Assembly (NCBI GenBank): GCA_017543005.1
Contig: JAFWEA010000328.1
Span: 1 to 6,403, forward strand
From: Solobacterium sp.
GTDB taxonomy: Bacteria > Bacillota_I > Bacilli_A > Erysipelotrichales > Erysipelotrichaceae
Direction of reading: 5' to 3'
Length of the DNA: 6,403 nucleotides
Under the pieces are notes generated by a model. The model saw nothing but the letters and a program-made list of their open reading frames with translations, made no database searches and had not been told where the DNA came from. Below are positions 1-5,749 of this stretch, one piece after another. The position numbers were made by a program, and so were the translations under genes. The first letter of the stretch is position 1, and the number at the start of each line of letters is the position of its first letter.

Positions 1-324
1 GATAAACCGGTGATCATTGTCATGGCCGGCGATGCCCGGATCCAGAATCATAAGTACAAGGAGAAATTCCATACCAAGGCAAGAATGCTGCACGGTGAAG
101 AGGTTGAGGCCCTGACCGGACATCCGATCGGCGGGGTCTGCCCGTTTGGCCTGAAAGAGGGATGCACCGTTTATCTGGACAATTCCCTGAAACGATTTGA
201 ACATGTCTATCCGGCCTGCGGCAGCGGCAATTCCGCCATCCGCATGACCATTCCGGATATGGAACAGTATTCCGGCTATACCGAATGGATTGACGTCACA
301 ACCAATCCGGACGAAGCATTATGA
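1..324 (+). CDS. YbaK/EbsC-family aminoacyl-tRNA deacylase domain protein (3' part only)
   Basis: The reading frame is open from the first base, so the gene starts upstream of the window; the GTG at 10 is only an internal Val codon. The visible 107 residues match the C-terminal two thirds of a YbaK/prolyl-tRNA-synthetase-associated domain (whole proteins are about 150-170 residues). The visible signs are a KARM-x-HGEEVEALTGHPIGGVCPFG stretch with the family G-x-x-P-x-G turn, then a 'VYLDNSL' strand, a 'PACGSGNSAIRMT' glycine-rich segment, and a closing 'PDMEQYSGY' helix. Known members are cytoplasmic trans-editing enzymes that hydrolyse mischarged aminoacyl-tRNA, such as Cys-tRNA(Pro) or Ala-tRNA(Pro). 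The exact substrate cannot be read from this fragment, and the N-terminal part expected to hold the conserved lysine is missing. It ends directly on a terminator and is convergent with the next gene. The family call is solid; the substrate is open. Confidence 0.88.
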   Translation, partial: DKPVIIVMAGDARIQNHKYKEKFHTKARMLHGEEVEALTGHPIGGVCPFGLKEGCTVYLDNSLKRFEHVYPACGSGNSAIRMTIPDMEQYSGYTEWIDVTTNPDEAL

Positions 325-348
325 AAACGGGAGCGATCCCGTTTTTTT
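324..348. terminator. Rho-independent terminator between convergent genes
   Basis: A 9-bp stem AAAACGGGA/TCCCGTTTT (324-332 with 337-345) closes a GCGA tetraloop and runs into seven T residues (342-348) on the plus strand. The stem starts on the last base of the deacylase stop codon. On the minus strand it follows the pseudouridine synthase stop (TAA at 353-351) by two bases, but only four U residues are available there, and these are part of the stem. It is therefore a strong terminator for the plus gene and probably a weaker one for the minus operon. The geometry is seen directly; activity is inferred. Confidence 0.88.
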
Positions 349-350
349 AG

Positions 351-1250
351 TTATATTTGTGCGGATGCTTTGAACCTGCGGAAATCTTCCGGTACCCGGT
401 CCGTCACCGTGACGGTTTCATCATTGAAGGGGTTGCCGGTCTCCAGGCGGCAGGCCCAGAGGCCCATCTCATGGAATTCCGGCTCCGGGACACCATACAG
501 CGGATCATTGACAATCGGCATGCCATGGGCGGACAGGTGAACCCTGATCTGGTGAGTCCGGCCGGTTTCCAGCATGCACTTCAGCAGCCGGTACGGGCCT
601 TTCTTTTCCAGGCAGACAACTTCGGTGGCCGCCGGTTTGCCGGATGGGGAAACCCGCTGTTTGCCGTTGATGTGGCGGTCCTTGCCGATGGGATCCGTAA
701 AGCGCAGATGCTGGCCGACCGGCATATTGCTGCGGCTGATGGCCAGATAGGTGCGGTGAATCTGCCGGTTCTTCAGGGCATTGTCATACCAGCCCTGCAG
801 CAGGGGAATCTTGCTGAAGAGCACCAGACCGGAGGTTTCCCGGTCTAGGCGGTGAATATAGCGGACCGGTGTATCCAGACCCTGCAGCTGCTGCCAGGCG
901 GCAGCCTGCGCGGCCAGACAGTCCGTCGAGTCATCGTGGATGATCAGGCCCGGTTTCTTGTGTACCACGTAGATCAGATCATCTTCATAGATGACTTCGC
1001 ACGGTTCAGCCGCCGGGGTTCTGTCGATATGCTCCGGAAGCAGCTGAAACTGCAGGCGGTCATTGGCAGCCAGGGCAGCATCGAGGCTGCGGACCGTGGT
1101 GCGGTTGACGCTGATCCGGCCCTCCTGCAGATAGAGATAACGGTCTCTGCGGGAAAGGCAGAGCCGTTCGGCAAGCGTCATCAGATCCGGAATACTGTCC
1201 TTCGTCTCAAGTGTGATCTCCAGAGTTCCGGGATAGAGTCTGTATTTCAT
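351..1250 (-). CDS. RluA/RluD-family pseudouridine synthase
   Basis: A 299-residue enzyme that isomerises uridine to pseudouridine in rRNA or tRNA in the cytoplasm. Residues about 20-72 look like an S4-type RNA-binding domain ('RLCLSRRDRYLYLQEGRISVN'-like helix-turn). Motif I is at 87-106 (VIYEDDLIYVVHKKPGLIIH). Motif II is HRLDRETSG at 133-141, with the expected catalytic Asp136. Motif III is RTHQIRVHLSAHGMPIVNDPLYG, starting at residue 231. Length and motif order are normal for the family. The frame stays open upstream to an ATG at 1391, but the start at 1250 is preferred: the extra 47 residues are low-quality Arg/Ser/Pro sequence read against the previous gene, and GGAGAGG sits 7 nt before this ATG. 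It is the last gene of the minus operon, one base after the methyltransferase stop. The target uridine(s), and so RluA, RluB-like or RluD identity, cannot be decided here. Confidence 0.93.
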   Translation of the reverse strand: MKYRLYPGTLEITLETKDSIPDLMTLAERLCLSRRDRYLYLQEGRISVNRTTVRSLDAALAANDRLQFQLLPEHIDRTPAAEPCEVIYEDDLIYVVHKKPGLIIHDDSTDCLAAQAAAWQQLQGLDTPVRYIHRLDRETSGLVLFSKIPLLQGWYDNALKNRQIHRTYLAISRSNMPVGQHLRFTDPIGKDRHINGKQRVSPSGKPAATEVVCLEKKGPYRLLKCMLETGRTHQIRVHLSAHGMPIVNDPLYGVPEPEFHEMGLWACRLETGNPFNDETVTVTDRVPEDFRRFKASAQI

Positions 1251-1251
1251 G

Positions 1252-2559
1252 TCAGGCCCTCTCCAGAACCGTAATGGATTCAATGTGCGGGGTCTGTGGG
1301 AACATGTCAAAGGGAATGACCGTGCGGACCTGATAGCGCTGTTTGAGAATCTTGAGGTTCTTGCCCAGGGTTGCCGGGTTGCAGGAAACATAGATGATCT
1401 TCCTGATATCAGAATTCATGATGGCTTCGATCATGGCATCATCAAGACCGCTGCGGGGCGGATCGACCAGCAGGGTGTCAACCGGCTTCTCCCGGTTCAG
1501 ACGCTGCAGACCCTCGGCCGCATCGGCGCAGAGGAAGCGGGCATTGTTCACCTTGTTCAGGCGGGCATTCTCCGTGGCATTTACAACTGCCTCCCGGACA
1601 TTTTCAATGCCGATCACTTCACCGGCTTTATCTGCAGCCAGCAGGGACATGGCCCCGGCTCCGCAGTAGGCTTCCACCAGCCGGCCGCAGGGATCGACTT
1701 TGGCGATGGCCGTCCGGTACAGTTCGGCCGCCAGTTCGGTATTCAGCTGGAAGAATGCTTCCGGTGCCAGCCTGATCCGGACATTTTCAATGACTGCACA
1801 CAAAGAGGCAGGACCGCCCAGCAGTTTGGCCGGGGTGCCGAATACGGCATTTGATTTTTTCCGGTCGTTGATGCTCTGGAAGACGGCCCGCTGGTCATCA
1901 TCGCCACACAGTTCCCGGATCATGGCGTCCGGCAGCGCATCTTTGCCGGTGACCAGGGTGATCTGGGTCTGATCCTGCAGGGTCCGGATGACAAGATACC
2001 GGATCCCGTGACCGCCGTTGTTGTCAAAGCTTTTCATATGATGGCGGTTGAGGATCTCCAGGGTCCGCACCCGCTCTTTTTCCAGGGCCGGTGTATGGGT
2101 GCCGAATTCTTTGATCACCTGGAAATGGTTGGTGCCCGGCTCATACATGCCGTTGACCAGCTGACCGTGGAAGTCATGCACCGGCAGCTTGCAGGCCGTC
2201 CGGTAATGACTGCGGTGCGGGCTGGCATGGACATCACGGATGAAATGACTGCGCACATGACCGTATTTCCACAGTGTTTCCGCCAGCAGCTGTTTCTTGA
2301 CCCGCAGCTGTTCCGGATAGGAAAGCAGGGCCAGCGAACAGCCTTCACAGCGCTCTTCCGCCGACAGCCGGCTGCGTCTGCGCTTCGGACTGGTCTTTAT
2401 AATTCTTACGGGTTCAGCCCGTAAAAAAGAAGGATTCTCTTCGGTAATCCTGACTTCTGCAGTCTCTCCCGGCAGAACCCCCGGGCAGAATATGGTTTTC
2501 TTGCCGTAATAGGCAATGCCTTCGCCGTTCATGCCGAATTTTTTGAATTCCAGTTCCAT
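1252..2559 (-). CDS. rlmD: TrmA/RlmD-type RNA (uracil-C5)-methyltransferase
   Basis: A 435-residue SAM-dependent enzyme expected to make 5-methyluridine in 23S rRNA (RlmD/RlmCD type) or tRNA. Residues 1-54 form a TRAM-like RNA-binding domain (GMNGEGIAYYGKK, PGVLPGE). FFQLN is at 269-273. The SAM-binding loop EAYCGAGAMSLLA is at 296-308, with acidic partner E319 in GIENV. DPPRSGLD is at 366-373. The nucleophile Cys393 lies in YVSCNPATLGKN, and the C-terminal general-base motif FPQTPHIES has Glu427. All catalytic parts are intact. The iron-sulfur region is odd: only C71-x2-C74 of the usual C-x5-C-x2-C is present (Leu65 at the first position), and the distal cysteine position aligns with Phe152. 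The start is set by GAGGT 6 nt upstream. The gene begins 4 nt after the DHHW gene stop and ends 1 nt before the pseudouridine synthase. The symbol follows the E. coli homologue; a Gram-positive RlmCD-like dual role is possible. Confidence 0.9.
   Translation of the reverse strand: MELEFKKFGMNGEGIAYYGKKTIFCPGVLPGETAEVRITEENPSFLRAEPVRIIKTSPKRRRSRLSAEERCEGCSLALLSYPEQLRVKKQLLAETLWKYGHVRSHFIRDVHASPHRSHYRTACKLPVHDFHGQLVNGMYEPGTNHFQVIKEFGTHTPALEKERVRTLEILNRHHMKSFDNNGGHGIRYLVIRTLQDQTQITLVTGKDALPDAMIRELCGDDDQRAVFQSINDRKKSNAVFGTPAKLLGGPASLCAVIENVRIRLAPEAFFQLNTELAAELYRTAIAKVDPCGRLVEAYCGAGAMSLLAADKAGEVIGIENVREAVVNATENARLNKVNNARFLCADAAEGLQRLNREKPVDTLLVDPPRSGLDDAMIEAIMNSDIRKIIYVSCNPATLGKNLKILKQRYQVRTVIPFDMFPQTPHIESITVLERA
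1258..1264 (-). promoter_or_regulatory. Ribosome binding site deciding the pseudouridine synthase start
   Basis: GGAGAGG on the minus strand ends 7 nt before the ATG at 1250. It is embedded in the last codons (Leu-Glu-Arg-Ala) of the upstream methyltransferase gene. It supports the 1250 start over the longer upstream ATG at 1391, and suggests that translation of the two genes is coupled. Confidence 0.75.
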
Positions 2560-2563
2560 AGTT

Positions 2564-3664
2564 CTACCTCAGAAAGATCAGATTCGGGTCTTCACAGAAA
2601 TTATCAAGACTGTAGATGAAGTAAATATCATCTGTCGCAGCGGCCATCTCGGCCAGCGGCGAGTGGTAGTAACGCAGATCAACCACCTGCAGGCTGCTGT
2701 ACTCCGTTGCCAGATACGGTAACAGGATATGGGCAAACGAGTCCTTGATGATCAGGGCAGTGCGGTCCCCCGGCACGTCGGTATGGATTTCCAGGAAGGC
2801 ATGGTTGCCATCCAGGTAATACGTATACTGATCCTTTTCACTCAGCCTTTCCGGCACGAAGAGGGAAGAAGAAACCTGACCGTTGTCATAGGTTACTTCC
2901 ACGTTCAGCGGTTTGGCCGGATCCATGCGGACGATCGCATCCGGATTGACCCAGAAGGCCCCGGAGCGGGAATACATGGTGCCGTAGAAGGAATCACTGA
3001 CAGTTGTGTAGGTGAAGTCTTCCGGCTTCTTATGCAGCACCTGGGACGCAATGGATTCATAGCCGAGGCGGGCCCCGTTATGGTTCCAGTGGTGGTCGGT
3101 GTGGTAGTAAAGATCATCACTGCCGTTCATCCGGTCATCCACCCGGACAAAGGTCTGCCCGGCAAAGGCACCCTCAATGCGGTCCAGCAGGGCCGGCTGA
3201 TCGGCTTCGGCATTGGCCGGCAGGGCATTGCGCTGGCCATAGGAAGCTGTCGGCACGATCATGATGGCAGCGTGCAGGTCATTGTCGTTCAGGAACGCGT
3301 TGACCGTATCGATATTCTGCTGCAGGGACTCTTCCCGCCAGGTGCTGAATGTCCTGATCAGGCGGCCGTCATCAGCGTAGTAGACATCATTGTTTTCCAG
3401 GGAGCCGGTGGCTTTCTTCAGATAGGCCTTAAGCTCGATCCAGCTGTCTCTGGCAATAAAATGATCGGAGAACCATGTCTCGAATTCATCATCGAACTTC
3501 CCGCCGGTGATCGACTGCAGGGTCAATGCCGGCATCGGGGCCAGGGTCCGGTTCTCGTTTTCGGAGAAGGTCTTCTTTTCCGCCAGCAGGTTGGCCACGG
3601 AAAAGCCCCCGATAAAAATCAGGAACACGAGGATCATCAGTTTTTCACTCAGACTCTTCTTCAT
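2564..3664 (-). CDS. DHHW-family (AlgX/AlgJ-like SGNH) extracytoplasmic protein, acyl-transfer partner of the MBOAT
   Basis: A 366-residue protein with a short positive N-terminus (MKKSLSEK) and one hydrophobic segment at about 9-28. It should be anchored in the membrane with its body outside. The conserved FSENENRTLA segment (33-42) and 'DEFETWFSDHF..R' (59-72) are typical of DHHW/AlgX-like proteins. HTDHHWNHNGA (188-198) carries the DHHW signature at 190-193, and 'IIKDSFAHILLPYL' (305-318) carries a Ser309 in the place of the SGNH nucleophile. By analogy with AlgJ/AlgX, Asp190, His192 and Ser309 form a candidate triad. Known relatives pass acetyl groups, received through an MBOAT protein, to polysaccharides outside the membrane; that role here is inferred. 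The gene starts 2 nt after the MBOAT stop with no recognisable Shine-Dalgarno site, so it is probably translated by coupling with it. Confidence 0.87.
   Translation of the reverse strand: MKKSLSEKLMILVFLIFIGGFSVANLLAEKKTFSENENRTLAPMPALTLQSITGGKFDDEFETWFSDHFIARDSWIELKAYLKKATGSLENNDVYYADDGRLIRTFSTWREESLQQNIDTVNAFLNDNDLHAAIMIVPTASYGQRNALPANAEADQPALLDRIEGAFAGQTFVRVDDRMNGSDDLYYHTDHHWNHNGARLGYESIASQVLHKKPEDFTYTTVSDSFYGTMYSRSGAFWVNPDAIVRMDPAKPLNVEVTYDNGQVSSSLFVPERLSEKDQYTYYLDGNHAFLEIHTDVPGDRTALIIKDSFAHILLPYLATEYSSLQVVDLRYYHSPLAEMAAATDDIYFIYSLDNFCEDPNLIFLR
2566..2570 (-). promoter_or_regulatory. Ribosome binding site of the uracil-C5 methyltransferase
   Basis: GAGGT on the minus strand lies 6 nt before the ATG at 2559. 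It overlaps the TAG stop codon (2566-2564) of the upstream DHHW gene. This fixes the start and ties the two genes into one translational unit. Confidence 0.7.
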
Positions 3665-3666
3665 AC

Positions 3667-5058
3667 TCAGAACCGGAAATACAGGAACGGGTTATAGGAC
3701 GCATCCACAATGAAAGCCGTGCAGACCGTCAGGGCCAGCAGGGTGACTGCCGGCATAAGCGGGCGGATCCGGTCCATCGCCGGCCGCAGTTTTGCGGCAA
3801 CGGGAGTGGAGGCCAGCGCGCAGACAGCCAGCAGGATGAAATTGCTTCTGAACAGGTACCAGGTCATCTGATCGGCCAGCACTCCGGCGGAGCCGAACAT
3901 CAGGCCAAGATAATGCAGCCCGGCCGAAAGATCGGTAAAGGCAAACAGCACCCAGGCAATCAGGACGACCACCAGCGTGTAGACATGCCGGCAGATCCGC
4001 GGCAGGCGGTCAAGCACCTTCAGCATGAAGGCTTTTTCCAGAATCAGCACAACACCATAGAACAGGCCCCAGAGGACAAAGTTCCATGCGGCCCCATGCC
4101 AGAAACCAGTCAGGAACCAGACAATAAGCAGGTTGATAATCTGCCGGGGCAGGCCTTTGCGGCTGCCGCCCAGCGGAATATAGACATAGTCCCGGAACCA
4201 GTAGCTCAGAGACATGTGCCATCTGCGCCAGAACTCAGTGATTGAAGCTGATATGTACGGGTAATTGAAGTTTTCCAGGAAGTCAAAGCCGAGCATCTTA
4301 CCCAGGCCGATGGCCATGTCGGAATAGCCGCTGAAATCAAAATAGATCTGGAAGGCAAAGCAGATAATGCCCAGCCATGCGGTCAGGGTGCTCTGCTGCA
4401 GATCGGGCAGGACGGCAATGGCTTCATAGACCGCCCCGGCATTGTTGGCCAGCAGGACTTTCTTGCATAAGCCCGCCGTGAACCGGGTGATGCCGGCACT
4501 GAAGTCTTCGGTGCTGATCGAGCGCTTGTCAAGCTGCGCCGCGATGTCCGTATAGCGCACAATCGGACCGGCAATCAGCTGCGGGAACATGCATACATAA
4601 GCGCCGAAACTGACCAGGCTCTTCTGTTCCGTTGTCTGTTTACGGTACAGGTCAATCGGATAGGACATGGTCTGGAATGTATAGAAACTGATGCCGATGG
4701 GAAGCCGGATGTGCAGGGGCTTCAGCGCGGTGAGACCAAGCAGCCGCAGATTATCGATCAGGAAATCCGTATATTTGAAAAAGCCGAGCAGCAGTAGGTT
4801 CATGGTCAGGCACAGGATCAGGGCTTTTTTCGCTCCTTCCCGGTCTGTATCGGCCAGCCGGGCAATCCGCTTGCCGAACAGCCAGTTCATCAGGATGGAG
4901 AAGACCATGACCAGCACGTAAACCGGTTCGCCCCAGCCATAGAAAAACAGGCTGACAATCAGCAGAACCAGGTTCCTAAACCGCATCGGAACAATAAAAT
5001 ATGCCAGCAGTACAACCGGCAGATAGGCAAACAGAAATGTGAGTGTGCTGAATACCAT
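3667..5058 (-). CDS. MBOAT-family O-acyltransferase (AlgI/DltB-like)
   Basis: A 463-residue integral membrane protein with roughly ten hydrophobic segments (about 5-23, 29-58, 78-95, 117-135, 226-245, 305-317, 323-341, 358-376, 403-420, 436-452). Diagnostic MBOAT/AlgI sequence is present: LPIGISFYTFQTMSYPIDLYR (from 119), FPQLIAGPIVRY (158-169), QIYFDFSGYSDMAIGLG (237-253), FNYPY (264-268), EFWRRWHMSLSYWFRDYVYIPLGG (from 275), and the strongly conserved FLTGFWHGAAWNFVLWG with the presumed catalytic His321. The family moves an acyl group from a cytoplasmic donor across the membrane to an outside acceptor or partner protein. Length is normal for AlgI (about 460-520). The start is supported by AGGAAG 6 nt upstream and by an extended -10 promoter about 26 nt upstream. 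It is the first gene of the minus operon, followed by its DHHW partner. The pairing favours polysaccharide O-acetylation over DltB-type alanylation, since no dltA, dltC or dltD-like gene is visible. Confidence 0.93.
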   Translation of the reverse strand: MVFSTLTFLFAYLPVVLLAYFIVPMRFRNLVLLIVSLFFYGWGEPVYVLVMVFSILMNWLFGKRIARLADTDREGAKKALILCLTMNLLLLGFFKYTDFLIDNLRLLGLTALKPLHIRLPIGISFYTFQTMSYPIDLYRKQTTEQKSLVSFGAYVCMFPQLIAGPIVRYTDIAAQLDKRSISTEDFSAGITRFTAGLCKKVLLANNAGAVYEAIAVLPDLQQSTLTAWLGIICFAFQIYFDFSGYSDMAIGLGKMLGFDFLENFNYPYISASITEFWRRWHMSLSYWFRDYVYIPLGGSRKGLPRQIINLLIVWFLTGFWHGAAWNFVLWGLFYGVVLILEKAFMLKVLDRLPRICRHVYTLVVVLIAWVLFAFTDLSAGLHYLGLMFGSAGVLADQMTWYLFRSNFILLAVCALASTPVAAKLRPAMDRIRPLMPAVTLLALTVCTAFIVDASYNPFLYFRF

Positions 5059-5078
5059 ATATTACTTCCTGCAGTGCG

Positions 5079-5096
5079 TTCCTATTATAACAGGAA
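5079..5096. repeat. Near-perfect 18-bp palindrome covering the minus-strand -10 (candidate operator, copy A)
   Basis: The sequence TTCCTATTATAACAGGAA differs from its own reverse complement at only one symmetric pair of positions. The TTCCT and AGGAA arms flank the -10 of the MBOAT operon promoter. Its inner 13 bp recur, inverted, at 5125-5137 over the plus-strand -10. The centre TTATAA is palindromic simply because it is a -10 box, so the arms carry the significance. Operator function is inferred. Confidence 0.5.
5084..5092 (-). promoter_or_regulatory. Extended -10 promoter of the MBOAT-DHHW-methyltransferase-pseudouridine synthase operon
   Basis: Minus-strand TGTTATAAT is a perfect TG-n-TATAAT extended -10 element. 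Transcription would start near 5077, giving a leader of about 18-20 nt that contains the AGGAAG ribosome binding site (5070-5065). No convincing -35 hexamer is present at normal spacing, which fits an extended -10 promoter. The next three genes have gaps of 1-4 nt and no terminator, so they probably depend on this promoter. Confidence 0.65.
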
Positions 5097-5123
5097 TGAA
5101 CAGTGACGGACGGAAAATGATGC

Positions 5124-5141
5124 CTCCTGTTATAATAAAGA
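5124..5141. repeat. Second, degenerate copy of the palindrome over the plus-strand -10 (candidate operator, copy B)
   Basis: TCCTGTTATAATA (5125-5137) is identical to the reverse complement of 5083-5095. The left arm TCCT is kept, but the right arm is AAAGA rather than AGGAA, so this copy is only partly palindromic (14 of 18 positions match copy A). The two copies are centred 45 bp apart, about four helical turns. A single regulator could bind both, but this is inference. Confidence 0.45.
5128..5136 (+). promoter_or_regulatory. Extended -10 promoter of the redoxin-rlmI operon
   Basis: TGTTATAAT is a perfect TG-n-TATAAT element, the exact mirror of the one driving the opposite operon. Initiation about 6-8 nt downstream would fall at 5142-5144, exactly where a hairpin begins. 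A good -35 box is not seen at 16-18 bp spacing; GTGACG at 5103-5108 is too far away (22 bp). Confidence 0.65.
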
Positions 5142-5164
5142 TGTTCCGCCGCACTTGCGGAACA
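5142..5164 (+). promoter_or_regulatory. 5'-terminal leader hairpin next to the redoxin ribosome binding site
   Basis: TGTTCCGC (5142-5149) pairs perfectly with GCGGAACA (5157-5164), an 8-bp stem with a 7-nt loop. The stem begins at the predicted transcription start, and its last base is the first of the AGGGAG Shine-Dalgarno site (5164-5169), which lies 7 nt before the ATG at 5177. With no T-run after it, it is not a terminator. A stabilising 5' cap-like stem or modest control of ribosome access are both possible. Confidence 0.5.
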
Positions 5165-5176
5165 GGGAGAAATAAG

Positions 5177-5749
5177 ATGAAACTGAAGACAGGTGACCGC
5201 TTTCCGGAAATGACCTTCCGGACGGCTTTCGAAGATAATGTGAAAACCCCGGATATCCTGACCGGCATGACCGTTTTCTGGGTCCTGCGCTATATCGGCT
5301 GTCCGATATGCCGCTACGATATTCATGACATGGCGGCCCATGCGGCGGAGTTCACGGCCCGCGGAGCGAAGATCTACGTCGTCCTGCAGAGTGATCAGGA
5401 ACATGTACGGCAGGCCCTGCAGGAAACCCCGGTGCCGCTGGAATTCATCTGCGATCCGGAAATGGAATTCTACCGCCAGCTGGAAATCCGGCCGGCGAAA
5501 AACATGGTGGCCCTGGCCGGCAATGTGTTCCGCACCATGGCCAAGCTGAATGCGGCCAAGAAAAAGGGCCTGAAGCACGGTGATTATGAGGGCGATGAAA
5601 AGCAGCTGCCGGCCCTGTTCATTGTCGGGCCAGACGGGACAGTCAGATATGCGCACTATGCGGCTGACCTGTCGGACATGCCGTCGGCTGAGGGAGTGCT
5701 GGCCATCCTGGACCGGCTTGCCGCGGAGGACAGCAGTCATGAAAACTGA
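5177..5749 (+). CDS. Redoxin / AhpC-TSA-like thioredoxin-fold protein with CxxC
   Basis: A 190-residue cytoplasmic protein with no signal peptide. 'LKTGDRFPEMTFRTAFEDNVKTPDI' (3-27) is the typical N-terminal strand pattern of peroxiredoxin-like proteins. FWVLRYIGCPICRYDIHDM (34-52) holds Cys42-x2-Cys45 at the start of the active-site helix. 'KIYVVLQSD' (65-73) is the next core strand. QLPALFIVGPDGTVRYAHY (143-161) gives the probable cis-Pro145 and the final beta hairpin. The GCPxC pattern resembles the peroxiredoxin-like (AhpC-TSA_2/PRXL2) branch rather than classical P-x3-T-x2-C peroxiredoxins, so peroxidase activity is not assured; it may be a disulfide reductase. A third cysteine, Cys92, lies after the strand 'PLEFICDPE'. 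The frame is open further upstream, but 5177 is chosen because AGGGAG sits 7 nt before it and the homologous N-terminus begins there. It is the first gene of the plus operon and overlaps rlmI by 11 nt. Confidence 0.85.
   Translation: MKLKTGDRFPEMTFRTAFEDNVKTPDILTGMTVFWVLRYIGCPICRYDIHDMAAHAAEFTARGAKIYVVLQSDQEHVRQALQETPVPLEFICDPEMEFYRQLEIRPAKNMVALAGNVFRTMAKLNAAKKKGLKHGDYEGDEKQLPALFIVGPDGTVRYAHYAADLSDMPSAEGVLAILDRLAAEDSSHEN
5725..5730 (+). promoter_or_regulatory. Ribosome binding site of rlmI inside the redoxin gene
   Basis: GGAGGA ends 8 nt before the ATG at 5739, within the last codons of the redoxin gene. It is the strongest Shine-Dalgarno match in the window and fixes the rlmI start, with translational coupling likely across the 11-nt overlap. 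Confidence 0.75.

Noticed and set aside
1251..1391. Upstream extension of the pseudouridine synthase to an ATG at 1391
   Set aside because: The added residues lie over the end of the methyltransferase gene, show no homology-like sequence, and the ATG at 1250 has a strong ribosome binding site.
2406..2424. Hairpin TTACGGG/CCCGTAA as a possible intragenic terminator
   Set aside because: The T-run lies before the stem on the transcribed minus strand, and A residues follow it on the plus strand, so neither direction has the U-tract needed.
2729..3697. Long plus-strand open frame of 322 codons antisense to the DHHW gene
   Set aside because: It lies wholly opposite a well-supported gene. Its protein is Gly/Val/Ile/Arg-rich with no family motif, and it has no good ribosome binding site; it is a codon-bias shadow of a GC-rich gene.
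5039..5176. Upstream extension of the redoxin to an ATG at 5039
   Set aside because: It would begin inside the opposite MBOAT gene and run through the -10 box and hairpin; the ATG at 5177 has AGGGAG at 7 nt and matches the family N-terminus.
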